From positions 62,001 through 126,000 of the forward strand of contig JARSSP010000036.1 of the NCBI GenBank assembly GCA_029624675.1: a stretch of DNA of 64,000 bases, read 5' to 3'. The notes under the pieces were generated by a model that made no database searches, had not been told where the DNA came from, and saw nothing but the letters and a program-made list of their open reading frames with translations. Shown here in pieces: positions 1-9,115 of the stretch; within the stretch, counting starts at the first letter, position 1, and each line of letters opens with the position of its first letter. Position numbers and translations under genes: made by a program. Source of the DNA: Candidatus Contendibacter sp. GTDB lineage: Bacteria; Pseudomonadota; Gammaproteobacteria; Competibacterales; Competibacteraceae.

Positions 1-1187
1 GGACCCTGTTCGACGAGCCGGCGCGCTTCCTCAAGGCGCGGCTGCTTGATCCGGGCGAGGACGAGGCGTTCCTGACCCCGGAGGAATCCGGAGAAGTCGC
101 CAGCCTGTACGAGCATTGCTGCCGGGCGCTGGATCGGTCGCTGACCCAGGGCGCGCACGGCTTGCCGCTGATGGGAACCGGCGACTGGAACGACGGCATG
201 AACCGAGTCGGGCGGGAAGGGCGCGGCGAAAGCGTGTGGATGGGGTTTTTCCTGTACGCCATCCTTGGCGAATTCATCCCGGTGTGTGGCCGGCGTGGCG
301 ATCACGACCGGGCGCGGCGCTACGCCGCGTTCCGCCGCCATCTGGCCGAGGCGCTCAACCAACACGGCTGGGACGGCGAGTGGTACCGCCGGGCCTGGTA
401 CGACGACGGCGCGGCGCTCGGTTCCGCCGCCAGCGACGAGTGCCGAATCGACGCGCTGGCGCAAGCCTGGGCGGTGATTTCCAAGGCCGCGCCGTGGGCG
501 CGGGCCGAAGCGGCGCTGGACGCGGTCGAACGCCATCTGATTTCCGAGCCGGAAGGGCTGATCCGGTTGTTGACGCCGCCGTTCGAGAACACTCCCCACG
601 ATCCCGGCTACATCAAGGGCTATGTCGCCGGGGTGCGGGAGAATGGCGGCCAGTACACCCATGCGGCGCTGTGGGTGGTGCGGGCGCTGGCCGAACTGGG
701 CCGGCGCGACCGGGCGGCGAAACTGTTGGAAATGCTGACGCCGGTTCACCACGCCCTGACCCCGGAGGCGGTCGCCGTCTATCGCCTGGAACCGTTCGTG
801 GTCGCCGCCGATGTTTACGGCGCGGCGCCGCACGTGGGGCGGGGTGGCTGGAGCTGGTACACCGGCGCGGCGGGCTGGATGCTGCGGGTGGCGCTGGAAT
901 CCATCCTCGGCCTGGAATTGGTCGAGGGGCATACGCTGCGACTGCGGCCCTGTATCCCGGACGAGTGGCCGGGTTTCCATCTGCATTACCGACTGGCGGA
1001 CGGCGACGCCGTGTACGAGATCGAGGTTCGCAATCCCGATGGCGCCGCCGAGCGGGTGGTTGCGGTGGAAATGGACGATGTCGGTGGCTTGGTCGAGGAT
1101 GGCGCGGCCCGCATCCCGCTGTTTCGGGATGGAAAGACGCACTGGGTGGTCGTGACATTGGCGAATCGCTCCTACAAAGACGAATGA
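1..1187 (+). CDS. Cyclic beta-1,2-glucan synthase-like GH94 glycosidase/phosphorylase, C-terminal part
   Basis: The reading frame is open from base 3, so the gene starts upstream of the window; about 394 C-terminal residues are present. The motif GTGDWNDGMNRVG (near base 175) is the catalytic-region signature of glycoside hydrolase family 94, and the following W-rich helical barrel and short beta C-terminal domain fit the end of NdvB-type cyclic beta-glucan synthases or a cellobiose/laminaribiose phosphorylase. NdvB-type proteins are very large and make periplasmic osmoregulatory glucans; which member this is cannot be decided without the N-terminal part. The stop at 1185-1187 is followed by a 243-base spacer. 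Confidence 0.8.
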   Translation, partial: TLFDEPARFLKARLLDPGEDEAFLTPEESGEVASLYEHCCRALDRSLTQGAHGLPLMGTGDWNDGMNRVGREGRGESVWMGFFLYAILGEFIPVCGRRGDHDRARRYAAFRRHLAEALNQHGWDGEWYRRAWYDDGAALGSAASDECRIDALAQAWAVISKAAPWARAEAALDAVERHLISEPEGLIRLLTPPFENTPHDPGYIKGYVAGVRENGGQYTHAALWVVRALAELGRRDRAAKLLEMLTPVHHALTPEAVAVYRLEPFVVAADVYGAAPHVGRGGWSWYTGAAGWMLRVALESILGLELVEGHTLRLRPCIPDEWPGFHLHYRLADGDAVYEIEVRNPDGAAERVVAVEMDDVGGLVEDGAARIPLFRDGKTHWVVVTLANRSYKDE

Positions 1188-1318
1188 GGTTCACCGCACC
1201 GCCGCTGTTCCACCCACTCGCCCCCCCGCTTCCCGCCGTAATACGACGGCCAAACACCAAGCCACCCGCTTGTAGCCTAGCGAATACCGGCATCTTGCTT
1301 TATGAGGATTCTGGTGTA

Positions 1319-1339
1319 TTATTAAACTACGTTTAATAA
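1319..1339. promoter_or_regulatory. Perfect AT-rich palindrome upstream of lipoprotein gene
   Basis: TTATTAAAC and GTTTAATAA form perfect 9-base arms around a TAC centre in otherwise GC-rich DNA, about 90 bases before the lipoprotein start at 1431. It could be a protein-binding operator or part of a promoter (a TATTAT lies at 1317-1322). The rest of the 1188-1430 spacer shows nothing else recognisable. Confidence 0.35.
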
Positions 1340-1430
1340 ATTCAACATCATGACGGCAGCGGCGAGAGACCGGAAATCGCGGTTTGCAACTTCATCTTGA
1401 TAGAGCGGAACGACCGTGCGGGAGGCCCCC

Positions 1431-2264
1431 ATGAACATCATCAGAAAGTCCATCCCCAGCGTATTGCTTGCCATGCTGCTGGCGCTGCACGGCTGTGCCT
1501 CGCCGCAAGGGCAGCGCGGCATGGAGACTTTTGGCCGTGGAGTGGCCGGGCTGGTCCTGTCACCCTTCATGATCGTCGCTGGACTGGCGCAGGGTCTGGC
1601 GTTTCTCCCCTTCACCATCGGCGCCAGCCTCGACGAACTGAACCGGGGACTGACCCAGGCGCAGGCGGTCTCGCTGGACGACTCCTACAAGGCCACGTAC
1701 CAAGTGGCTATCAACGACCCCCGCGTGGACCCACGGACCGGCCAAATCGCCGGCCAGAACCATGGCTTCGGGCAACACCGGCCGGAGGCCATGCTGGAGG
1801 CTAGCCAGGCGTTCCAACGCCTGCTGGTTTCGCAGGGGATGCCAGTGGAGAAGGCCAGGCACTACGTGCTGGTCGGTGACTACACCTACACCCGGACCCG
1901 TGGTCAGATCCTGGTGGCGGTGGTCTACCGGCATACCGGCATGGGATCGTTCCGGGTAGTGTCCAGGGAAACGGGCATCGTCACCACGTTCCGCCCTGAA
2001 AACAAGGGGTGGGGAGTAGCCTACGAACGCGATGTCGACGGCCAGGTGATCGACGAAGTGATCGACTGGGCCGGTTTCGACTATGCGATTCTGCGCCAGG
2101 ACAAGGTGGTGGCCATGCTGATGGTGATCGCCGCCGAATCGGTGAAGTCGGGCAAGCGCTCACCCGACTACTGGCCGGTGGAACGGCGCTGGACGGCGGG
2201 TGAGATGAACCAGATCGTCGCTGAATCTTCCAATCGGGTGGAGCGAGCGATCACAGCGCGCTAA
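1431..2264 (+). CDS. Putative lipoprotein of unknown function
   Basis: The ATG at 1431 is chosen over an upstream in-frame GTG (1416) because GGGAGG lies just before it and it opens directly onto a signal peptide. The product has 277 residues. The first 20 residues form a basic, hydrophobic leader ending in LHGC, an imperfect lipobox, so the protein is probably a lipid-anchored envelope protein. A small hydrophobic stretch with prolines follows (LVLSPFMIVAGLAQ). The rest is soluble and not recognised as a named family. It stands alone between the GH94 gene and a convergent ABC permease. Confidence 0.7.
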   Translation: MNIIRKSIPSVLLAMLLALHGCASPQGQRGMETFGRGVAGLVLSPFMIVAGLAQGLAFLPFTIGASLDELNRGLTQAQAVSLDDSYKATYQVAINDPRVDPRTGQIAGQNHGFGQHRPEAMLEASQAFQRLLVSQGMPVEKARHYVLVGDYTYTRTRGQILVAVVYRHTGMGSFRVVSRETGIVTTFRPENKGWGVAYERDVDGQVIDEVIDWAGFDYAILRQDKVVAMLMVIAAESVKSGKRSPDYWPVERRWTAGEMNQIVAESSNRVERAITAR

Positions 2265-2273
2265 CGCCGGTTA

Positions 2274-2343
2274 GGCGGGGGAGCGGATTGACTCGCGATG
2301 AGGGCTAGCCATTACGGCAGGCCCGCTCCCACAATCCCCCGCT
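2274..2343. terminator. Long imperfect inverted repeat between convergent genes
   Basis: GCGGGGG and GGGAGCGG on the left (about 2274-2287) face CCGCTCCC and CCCCCGC on the right (about 2327-2343). The structure lies between two convergent genes, which fits a bidirectional transcription barrier, but there is no clear T-run. Confidence 0.35.
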
Positions 2344-2356
2344 TATCTTGCAGTCG

Positions 2357-4858
2357 CTAAATCTCCCGCAACGCCCGCCACGGCGGCTGATTCAAGGCCG
2401 AGCGCGCGCCCAGCAGTCCGGCCAGCCCCACGCCCAGCACCCCCGCGCCGCCGCCCAGCGGCCAGACCCACCCGTTCCAGCGGTACGGAAACTCGAACAC
2501 GTAAGTAGCCAGCACGTAGCCGATCAAGGTCGCGGCGGTGGCGGCCAGCACGCCGGCCAGCAACCCCAGGGTGGCGAATTCCGCCAGCAGGCTTTCCCGC
2601 ACCACCTGCCGACGCGCGCCCAGCGCGCGCAGCACGGCGCTTTCGAACCGTCGCTCGTCCTGAGTGGCCTGAATCGCGGCGTACAGCACCACCAGCCCGG
2701 CCGCCAGGGTGAACAGGAACACGTATTCCACGGCGGCAATGACCCGGTCCATGATCTCGCGAACCTTGCTCATCAGCGCCTCCACGTCCAACACCGTCAC
2801 CGTTGGATACTGCCGCACCAGTTCCGCCAGCACCGCCTTCCGCCCCGGCGACAGGTGGAAACTGGTGATCCAGGTGGCCGGATAGGCGTCCAGCACGCCG
2901 GATGGGAACACCACGAAGAAGTTGGCCCGGAACGAGTCCCACTCGACGCTGCGCAAGCTGGTCACCTTGGCCTCCAACGCCTGGCCGGCGACCTGGAAGC
3001 GCAGGGTGTCGTTCAAGGCGATGCCCAGGTCCTTCGCCAGCCCGACCTCGACCGAGGCGACGCCTTGGCCGCGATCTCCGGCATTCCACCAGCGGCCGGC
3101 CAGGATGCGGTTGTCCTCCTGCAAGCGGTCGGTCCAGGACAGATTGAATTCCCGTTCCACCAGGCGCTTGGCGCGGGAGTTGTCGTAGCTGTCCGGTCCC
3201 ACCGCCCGGCCATTGATCGCCGTCAGCCGCCCGCGCACCATCGGGAACAGCTCCGCGCCACCCAAGCCGCGCTCGCGCAGGAATGTTCGCACACCGTCCA
3301 CCTCGCCGGGCTGGATATTGATCAGGAAATGATTGGGGGCGTCGGCCGGCAAGCTCGACCGCCAACTGTTCAGGAGATCGGCGCGCACCAGGGTCAGCAT
3401 CAGCAACGCCATCAGCCCCAGCCCCAGCGCCACCACTTGCACCGCGCTGCCGGAGCCGCGCCGGGCGATGTTGGCCAGCCCGAACCGCCAGGCCACGCCG
3501 ACTCGGCCCCGCAGCAGGTTCAGCGACTTCACCAGGCCCCAGGCCGCCAGCGCCAGCGCGACGACCGTTCCCGCCACTCCGGCGCAGACGTATAGCGCCA
3601 GCCGCCATTCGCCCGCCTGCCAGGTCAGCAGCGCTAGGGTCGCCAGCACGGCGGGACCGTACAACGCCCACAACCGTGGATCGACCGGGCCGAGATCGCG
3701 GCGCAACACCCGCAGCGGCGGAACTTCTCGCAGTCGCAGCAGCGGCGGCAGGCCGAAACCAAGCAGGGTGACGAAGCCAGTCGCCAGGGCGGGCAGGAGC
3801 GGTCGCCAGGAGGGCGGCGGCAGGTCGGTGGCGCTGACCAGCGGCCCGAGCACGCCGCTCAACCCGTACTGGGCCAGATAGCCGACCCCCAGCCCCACCG
3901 CGCCAGCCAGCGTCGCCAGCAGCAACAGTTCCAGTACGAACAGCCGCATGACCAGGGTCTGGGTCGCGCCGACGCAGCGCAGAATGGCCACGCTGTCCCA
4001 GTGGCGGGTGGCGAAGCGGCGGGCGGCGATGGCGATTCCGACCCCGGCCAGGATCACGCTGACCAAGGCCGCCAGATTCAGAAAGCGCTGCGCCCGTTCC
4101 AGCGCCAGGCGCAGCTCGGCGCGGGCCTCGCGCACGCCTTGCAGCTTCTCGCCCGTCGCCAGCCGGGGTTGAACCCAGGTCTTGAAGGCGTCGAGCGCCG
4201 CCGGCTCGCCGGCCAGCAACAACCGATACTCGACCCGGCTGCCCGCTTGCACCAGTTCGGTCGCGGGAATGTCGGCCAAATTCATCAGCAGCCGGGGAGC
4301 GATGCTGAACAGGTCGCCGGCTCGGTCCGGTTCGTAGGCCAGCACCTGTTCCACCCGGAACGCGCGCGCCCCCAAGTCGAGTGTGTCACCCACCTGGAGG
4401 TTGAGCGTTCGCATTAATCTTTCGTCCAGCCAGACCTGGCCCGGACTGGGAATGGCGGTCGCGATGCGAGGCGGCGTGAATGGCGCTTCGCTGATTTGCA
4501 ACGCGCCGCGCAGCGGATAACCGGGACCGGCGGCCTTGACCTCGGTCAACTGCGTGGTTTCGCCCGCTAGAACCACGCTGCGAAATCCCAGGGTTTCGGC
4601 GGTTTGCAGGCCGCGTCGGCGCGCTTCCTCGGCCAGGCCGGGTTGAATCGGATTGGGCGCCGCGATCACCCAATCCGCGCCCAGCAGTTCGCTGGCCTTG
4701 CGCTCCATCGCCAATTGAATGCGGTCGGTGAAGAAACCGACCGCGGCAATGCTGGCGATGGCGATCAACAAGGCGACCGCCAGCACGCGCAATTCACCGG
4801 ATTGCCAGTCGCGCCGCAGGGCGCGCAGGGCCATGCGGATCAGGTCCGACCTCTTCAT
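2357..4858 (-). CDS. ybbP: ABC transporter permease, YbbP/FtsX family
   Basis: This 833-residue membrane protein has an N-terminal membrane segment (residues about 24-44), a large periplasmic domain, then clustered helices near 255-400, a second periplasmic domain, and a last group of helices from about 690 to the end. That double FtsX-type layout is characteristic of YbbP. Its ATG overlaps the stop of the ATPase gene by ATGA (4855-4858), so the two are translationally coupled. The family is thought to extract or export lipophilic substrates from the inner membrane, working with YbbA and next to the TesA esterase; the exact substrate is unknown. Confidence 0.88.
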   Translation of the reverse strand: MKRSDLIRMALRALRRDWQSGELRVLAVALLIAIASIAAVGFFTDRIQLAMERKASELLGADWVIAAPNPIQPGLAEEARRRGLQTAETLGFRSVVLAGETTQLTEVKAAGPGYPLRGALQISEAPFTPPRIATAIPSPGQVWLDERLMRTLNLQVGDTLDLGARAFRVEQVLAYEPDRAGDLFSIAPRLLMNLADIPATELVQAGSRVEYRLLLAGEPAALDAFKTWVQPRLATGEKLQGVREARAELRLALERAQRFLNLAALVSVILAGVGIAIAARRFATRHWDSVAILRCVGATQTLVMRLFVLELLLLATLAGAVGLGVGYLAQYGLSGVLGPLVSATDLPPPSWRPLLPALATGFVTLLGFGLPPLLRLREVPPLRVLRRDLGPVDPRLWALYGPAVLATLALLTWQAGEWRLALYVCAGVAGTVVALALAAWGLVKSLNLLRGRVGVAWRFGLANIARRGSGSAVQVVALGLGLMALLMLTLVRADLLNSWRSSLPADAPNHFLINIQPGEVDGVRTFLRERGLGGAELFPMVRGRLTAINGRAVGPDSYDNSRAKRLVEREFNLSWTDRLQEDNRILAGRWWNAGDRGQGVASVEVGLAKDLGIALNDTLRFQVAGQALEAKVTSLRSVEWDSFRANFFVVFPSGVLDAYPATWITSFHLSPGRKAVLAELVRQYPTVTVLDVEALMSKVREIMDRVIAAVEYVFLFTLAAGLVVLYAAIQATQDERRFESAVLRALGARRQVVRESLLAEFATLGLLAGVLAATAATLIGYVLATYVFEFPYRWNGWVWPLGGGAGVLGVGLAGLLGARSALNQPPWRALREI

Positions 4859-5616
4859 GACGAGTGCTCCCGCCGCTCGCGCAACCGACCGTCATCCAGT
4901 TCCAGCACCCGGTCGCAATAAGCGGCCAGCTCCGGATCGTGCGTGACCAGGATCAGGGTCGTCCCCTGCTCGCGGTTGAGCGCGAACAGCAGTTCGATGA
5001 TGCGATGACCGGTTTTCTGGTCGAGGTTGCCGGTCGGTTCGTCGGCGAACAGCACGGCGGGATTGCCGGCGAAGGCGCGGGCGATGGCCACCCGTTGCTG
5101 CTCGCCGCCGGACAACTGCGACGGATAGTGACGGGCGCGGGCCTTGAGTCCCACCCGTTCCAATAAATCCAGCGCCTGTCGGCGGGCGTCGGGCTGACCC
5201 GCCAGCTCCAGCGGCAACAGGACGTTTTCCAGGGCGGTCAGCCCGGTCAGCAGTTGGAACGACTGGAACACGAAACCCACCCGTTGCGCCCGCAGCAAGG
5301 CGCGACCATCCTCGTCCAGACCGCCGAGATCGGCGCCCGCCAGCCACACCCGTCCCCGGCTTGGCGTATCCAGGCCCGCCAGCAGACCCAGCAGGGTGGA
5401 CTTGCCCGAGCCGGAGGCCCCGATCACCGCCACGCTCTCGCCCTGGGCGATGCCGAAGGTGACATTATCGAGAATCACCAGAGTTCCTTCCGGGCTGATT
5501 ACCTCCTTGCCCAGGTTTTCGGCCCGCGCGATGCAAGCGGCGGTCGGGTTGTCCAAGGGCGAAGCGGCGGCTACGCTTACGTTGCCGCCCGTTCCAAGAT
5601 CATGATCGACACGCAT
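4855..5616 (-). CDS. ybbA: ABC transporter ATP-binding protein, YbbA/LolD type
   Basis: Walker A (GASGSGKST), the ABC signature ([14 protein letters not shown]) and Walker B ([13 protein letters not shown]) are all intact, followed by the H-loop Thr-His-Asp. The start is taken at the ATG at 5616 with GGAG 11 bases upstream; an ATG at 5652 would overlap the divergent tesA start and adds no conserved sequence. The product has 253 residues including a roughly 25-residue N-terminal extension before the ABC fold. It drives the YbbP permease encoded immediately downstream. Confidence 0.9.
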   Translation of the reverse strand: MRVDHDLGTGGNVSVAAASPLDNPTAACIARAENLGKEVISPEGTLVILDNVTFGIAQGESVAVIGASGSGKSTLLGLLAGLDTPSRGRVWLAGADLGGLDEDGRALLRAQRVGFVFQSFQLLTGLTALENVLLPLELAGQPDARRQALDLLERVGLKARARHYPSQLSGGEQQRVAIARAFAGNPAVLFADEPTGNLDQKTGHRIIELLFALNREQGTTLILVTHDPELAAYCDRVLELDDGRLRERREHSS

Positions 5617-5633
5617 GGCCGAATGCTCCAACG

Positions 5634-6263
5634 ATGAAATCGATTCGTTCACGATGGTTTTTAATCCTGTTGCCGTGGCTGGTGATCTGGTCCGGCCTGG
5701 TCCACGCCGAGGCGCCGGTGATTCTGGTGCTGGGCGACAGCCTGAGCGCCGGCTACGGCATCCCGGCCGAACAGGGCTGGGTCAACTTGCTGCAACGCCG
5801 CCTGACCGAGCGCGGCTTTCCCCATCAAGTGGTCAATGCCAGCATCAGCGGCGACACCACCAGCGGCGGCCTGAGTCGGTTGCCGGCGGCGTTGGCGCGG
5901 CACCGTCCCGCCCTGGTCATCCTGGAGCTGGGCGCCAACGACGGGCTGCGCGGCCAACCGCCAATGGCCATGGCCGCCAACCTGGGGCGGATGATCGAGT
6001 TGTCCCAACAGGCCGGCGCGCGGGTGCTGCTGGCGGAAATGCGGATTCCGCCGAATTATGGTCCGTTGTACGCGCAAAAGTTTCAGGCGACGTTTGGCGA
6101 GCTGGCCCAGCACCACCAGGTTCCGCTAATTCCCTTTTTGCTGAACGGCGTGGCCGGCAATCCGGCGCTGATCCAGGACGACGGTCTGCACCCGCGCGCC
6201 GAGGCGCAGCCCCGGATTTTGGACAACGTGTGGCCGGCGTTGGAACCACTGCTGGCGCGGTGA
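5634..6263 (+). CDS. tesA: Acyl-CoA thioesterase I / multifunctional GDSL esterase TesA
   Basis: The 209-residue product starts with a signal peptide (about 25 residues, ending VHA) and then shows the SGNH-hydrolase blocks: GDSLSAGYG with the nucleophile serine, a Gly in block II, GAND in block III and DDGLHP with the catalytic Asp-His pair near the C-terminus. TesA is a periplasmic lysophospholipase/thioesterase. It is divergent from ybbA, the usual arrangement in gammaproteobacteria; the two start codons are only 17 bases apart, so their promoters must lie inside or close to each other's coding sequence. Confidence 0.93.
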   Translation: MKSIRSRWFLILLPWLVIWSGLVHAEAPVILVLGDSLSAGYGIPAEQGWVNLLQRRLTERGFPHQVVNASISGDTTSGGLSRLPAALARHRPALVILELGANDGLRGQPPMAMAANLGRMIELSQQAGARVLLAEMRIPPNYGPLYAQKFQATFGELAQHHQVPLIPFLLNGVAGNPALIQDDGLHPRAEAQPRILDNVWPALEPLLAR

Positions 6264-6307
6264 GTTTGAAAAGCCTGACGGCAACAACGGAGTTTGGATA
6301 AGGGTTT

Positions 6308-6697
6308 ATGGCGATACCCCCCGAGCGGTGCCCATTCTGCGCCCTTCCGCTGGAACGCATCGTGCATCAAACCGCGCATCTGGTTGCGATCCGCGACGCT
6401 TTCCCGGTGTCGCCAGGGCATACCTTGCTGATCCCGCGTCGGCATGTGGTGTCGCTATTCGACGTGACCGTGGTGGAGTGGGTGGAACTGGGTCAGTTGC
6501 TGGCGGAAGTCCGAACGGCCTTGCAAAACGAGTTTCAGCCGGACGGGTTCAATATCGGGATCAACGACGGCGTGGCGGCGGGCCAGACCGTGCGGCATCC
6601 ACATGTGCACGTGATCCCGCGCTATCACGGCGATCACCCCGAGCCGCGTGGCGGAGTGCGCTGGATTTTGCCGGAAAAAGCCAAGTATTGGCCGTGA
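6308..6697 (+). CDS. HIT family nucleotide hydrolase/transferase
   Basis: The 129-residue protein ends with the histidine triad HPHVHVIPR, the active site of HIT hydrolases, and begins with a CPFC pair that may bind zinc as in some Hint/Fhit relatives. HIT enzymes cleave nucleoside phosphoramidates or dinucleoside polyphosphates in the cytoplasm. It lies 44 bases after tesA and 82 before the ExoY-like gene on the same strand. Confidence 0.9.
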   Translation: MAIPPERCPFCALPLERIVHQTAHLVAIRDAFPVSPGHTLLIPRRHVVSLFDVTVVEWVELGQLLAEVRTALQNEFQPDGFNIGINDGVAAGQTVRHPHVHVIPRYHGDHPEPRGGVRWILPEKAKYWP

Positions 6698-6779
6698 CGC
6701 CCAATCCGCCGGACTTTTTCGGCCAGACCCCCTGGTTCCACGCTCCTTGAATGCTGCTTTCCCGGAAGGAGAACAGGCG

Positions 6780-7862
6780 ATGAATTCTTCGAATTGCATT
6801 CCGAGTCCACAGGGGATGGATTCCACTTCAAGGCCGGCCCTGGAGGACGGTACGCTGGCCCGCTGGCAATCGCCACAACCCGACGTGACTGGAAGCTCAA
6901 CCCCGCTGGCCGACAGAGGACCGCCACCCCGAAGGGAAGACGATGCGGCCAAGGAGCCGGCTCAAACCGAAATGGGTGATCCCTGGGGCATGCTGGCTAA
7001 CCACTTGAGAGTGGTCCTGGGCTCAATCCTGGCCGGTCCATGGCCGGAAAGCCCGCCGTTTTGGGCCGAAACCGCCGCTTCAAAGGGATTTTCCATCGAT
7101 GAAATCAACCAGTACGACGCCTACATCCGCCCCAACCACGTCCCCCTGTTCGCGGCCGCCGCCAAGCAATTTCAGGTTTACGTCCTAATCCGTAAAACCA
7201 ATAAAGCCAGTCTGGAGTACATGGGACGGCCCGGCTATACCGGCAAGCGCCTGGATTGCAAATGGAAAACCGCCAACCGCGACGTGGGGTTCCACCGGTT
7301 GGCGGGATTGGTGGCTTCGCCGGAAATCCAGCCGCAGGCTTTCGCGGGGGCCAAGCTGGAATCCGCCTGGCGCGAATGGCGTCAGCACCAGGAGCTGATT
7401 CTCAAGTTGCCGGAGGGTACCGATCCCACCGGCCTGGATTTGCGGGGCTCCCGCAAACCCTACGCTCTGCAACTGAATCCCCGCCACAAGCATTACGGTT
7501 GCGTGGTCTGGATTGAGGAGGGCATCCTCCAGCCGCGCTATATCCATGCCGATTACGATTTGTACGCCTTGGCGCCCGCCGTCAATCCCGGCCAGCGCGC
7601 CGCGCCGCGCCAGGACGAGATGCTGGGGATCGCCCATAGCGCCGGGCCGCAGTGGTTTTCCTTTATGAACTGGATGGATCAACAACTGGGTTTTCCCATG
7701 ATCTTCCATGGCGAACAGGAGCACTTCCTGCCCCATGTCGAGGATGAAGTGATCGCTTTCTTCCCCGACGGCAAAACGATCCGGCTGCTTGAAGGCAAGG
7801 CGGCCATCGAGAAGTTTTACGCCGTGACCCTGGGCGGGCGGCAACCCGCGAAAACCCGCTAA
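6780..7862 (+). CDS. ExoY/CyaA/edema-factor-like nucleotidyl cyclase-fold protein
   Basis: The ATG at 6780 follows an AAGGAG site, giving 360 residues. Residues 1-65 are polar and proline-rich. From about 105 onwards the pattern follows toxin adenylyl cyclases (CyaA, edema factor, ExoY): an arginine in IRKTNKASLEYM (R138), lysines K156 and K163 seven apart, as are K58/K65 of CyaA, then ADYDLYALAP with D258 and D260 in place of the metal-binding DxD, then HGEQ (H310) near the C-terminus as in HGTEQ. The asparagine that follows this motif in the toxins is not obviously present, so activity is uncertain. There is no N-terminal signal peptide and no secretion system in the window. The assignment rests on motif order and spacing seen by eye; an unrelated fold is possible. 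Confidence 0.6.
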   Translation: MNSSNCIPSPQGMDSTSRPALEDGTLARWQSPQPDVTGSSTPLADRGPPPRREDDAAKEPAQTEMGDPWGMLANHLRVVLGSILAGPWPESPPFWAETAASKGFSIDEINQYDAYIRPNHVPLFAAAAKQFQVYVLIRKTNKASLEYMGRPGYTGKRLDCKWKTANRDVGFHRLAGLVASPEIQPQAFAGAKLESAWREWRQHQELILKLPEGTDPTGLDLRGSRKPYALQLNPRHKHYGCVVWIEEGILQPRYIHADYDLYALAPAVNPGQRAAPRQDEMLGIAHSAGPQWFSFMNWMDQQLGFPMIFHGEQEHFLPHVEDEVIAFFPDGKTIRLLEGKAAIEKFYAVTLGGRQPAKTR

Positions 7863-7876
7863 CGATCAACCCCGGA

Positions 7877-8728
7877 TCAATCGGCTGTCCGCGCGAAGAA
7901 CGGTTCCAGCAAGCGGGCGCAGGGTTCGGGGTCTTCCAGATGGGGATGATGCCCGCCGGGCAGGATTTTCACGGTCAGCCCGGCGATGCGGGCGTAGCGT
8001 TCCCGCATGTAGTCCCGCTTGACCAGGTAGCCGTCCGCGCCGCAAATCAGCAGCGCCGGCGCTTCGATCCGCGCCATGTAGGCCAGGATTTGCGGCTCGC
8101 TCAGATAGAGCGGCGATACGAAGCGCAGCCGGGGATCGGTGCGCCAGCCGAAACCGTCGTCGACCGGCTGGAGGCCGCGCTCGACTAGGGTTGTCGCCGC
8201 TGCCCACGACAGACCGCTAGCCTCGCAGCGCGCCTGAATCGCCGCTTCCACGCTCGGATAGATCGGCGGACATTTGCGCGGCAGGGCGTTCATCTGCTCG
8301 ATGGCTTTGCGCAAGTTGGTCGGACCATCGGCGGGATTGCTGGTCGGTGGTCCCAAGCCTTCGATCATCGCCACCCGGGTGATCCGCTCCGGCAGGATCG
8401 CGGCTACGAAGCTGACGATGCCCCCGCCCAGGGAGTGGCCGAGCAAGTTGAACTGTTCCCAGCCCAGCGCGTCGGCGGCGGCCACGACATCAGGGATGAA
8501 GTCCACGAAGTGGTAATGCGCGCTCGGCGGGCGGTGGTCGGAATGGCCATGGCCGGTCAAATCCAGCGCCACCAGCCGCGCGCCAGGCAGCCGCGGCGCC
8601 AGCGCGTCGAAGCTGGCGGCGTTGTCGAGCCAGCCATGCACCGCCAGCACCGGGACGCCGTCCGGCGGTCCCCAAGCCCGCGCCGCCAGCCGCAATTGGG
8701 GCGTGCGCAGTTCAATTTCTTCCGCCAT
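7877..8728 (-). CDS. Alpha/beta hydrolase
   Basis: The 283-residue protein has an oxyanion-hole HGWLDN motif (near residue 31), the nucleophile elbow GHSLGG (near 98), an acid position in ICGAD and a terminal GGHHPHLEDP histidine. It has no signal peptide, so it is cytoplasmic. The closest general class is MhpC/serine hydrolase-like esterases; the substrate is unknown. It is convergent with the ExoY-like gene, separated by only 14 bases. Confidence 0.85.
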   Translation of the reverse strand: MAEEIELRTPQLRLAARAWGPPDGVPVLAVHGWLDNAASFDALAPRLPGARLVALDLTGHGHSDHRPPSAHYHFVDFIPDVVAAADALGWEQFNLLGHSLGGGIVSFVAAILPERITRVAMIEGLGPPTSNPADGPTNLRKAIEQMNALPRKCPPIYPSVEAAIQARCEASGLSWAAATTLVERGLQPVDDGFGWRTDPRLRFVSPLYLSEPQILAYMARIEAPALLICGADGYLVKRDYMRERYARIAGLTVKILPGGHHPHLEDPEPCARLLEPFFARTAD

Positions 8729-8755
8729 CGGCTAAGCGCTAGTCGCCAATCGCCG

Positions 8756-9079
8756 TCAAATACCTGGTGGATAATCCCAGCCCGAATCGGCCGGAAACCG
8801 ATTGACGTATTTTACGCTGGAGCGCGGCTCGGCCATCATCTCGGCCACGATATCCCGCCAGCGGGCGTAGTGGGCGGTTTCCTTGTGGCGGGCGGGCGCC
8901 TCGGCGTCGCGATAAACCTCGACCAGCACGAAGCGGGTCGGATCGTCGGTCTGCTGGATGACGTCGAACCGGGCGATGCCCGGTTCTTGGACGCTGTGCC
9001 GCGCATTGTCCAGCGAGGCAGCCTGGAAGGCTTCGACGCAGTCCGGTTTGACGTGAACGAAAACGTGAACGATGAGCAT
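8756..9079 (-). CDS. Antibiotic biosynthesis monooxygenase (ABM) domain protein
   Basis: The start at 9079 follows a strong GGAGG in AAGGAGGAAAAAATTC. The 107-residue product fits a single ABM ferredoxin-like domain: an N-terminal [13 protein letters not shown] strand, a central FDVIQQ / [13 protein letters not shown] hairpin and an H...HY..W helix. Members such as YgiN and LsrG act as small quinol or signal-molecule oxygenases. It lies directly downstream of ubiC-ubiA, which would fit a role linked to quinones, but this is inference. Confidence 0.8.
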   Translation of the reverse strand: MLIVHVFVHVKPDCVEAFQAASLDNARHSVQEPGIARFDVIQQTDDPTRFVLVEVYRDAEAPARHKETAHYARWRDIVAEMMAEPRSSVKYVNRFPADSGWDYPPGI

Positions 9080-9115
9080 GAATTTTTTCCTCCTTGTCCA
9101 AGGTTGCATAACGCT

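Noticed and set aside
2348..3595. Long plus-strand open frame opposite ybbP
   Set aside because: It is antisense to a clear FtsX-family gene and its translation is Gln/Arg/His-rich without motifs; an effect of high GC content.
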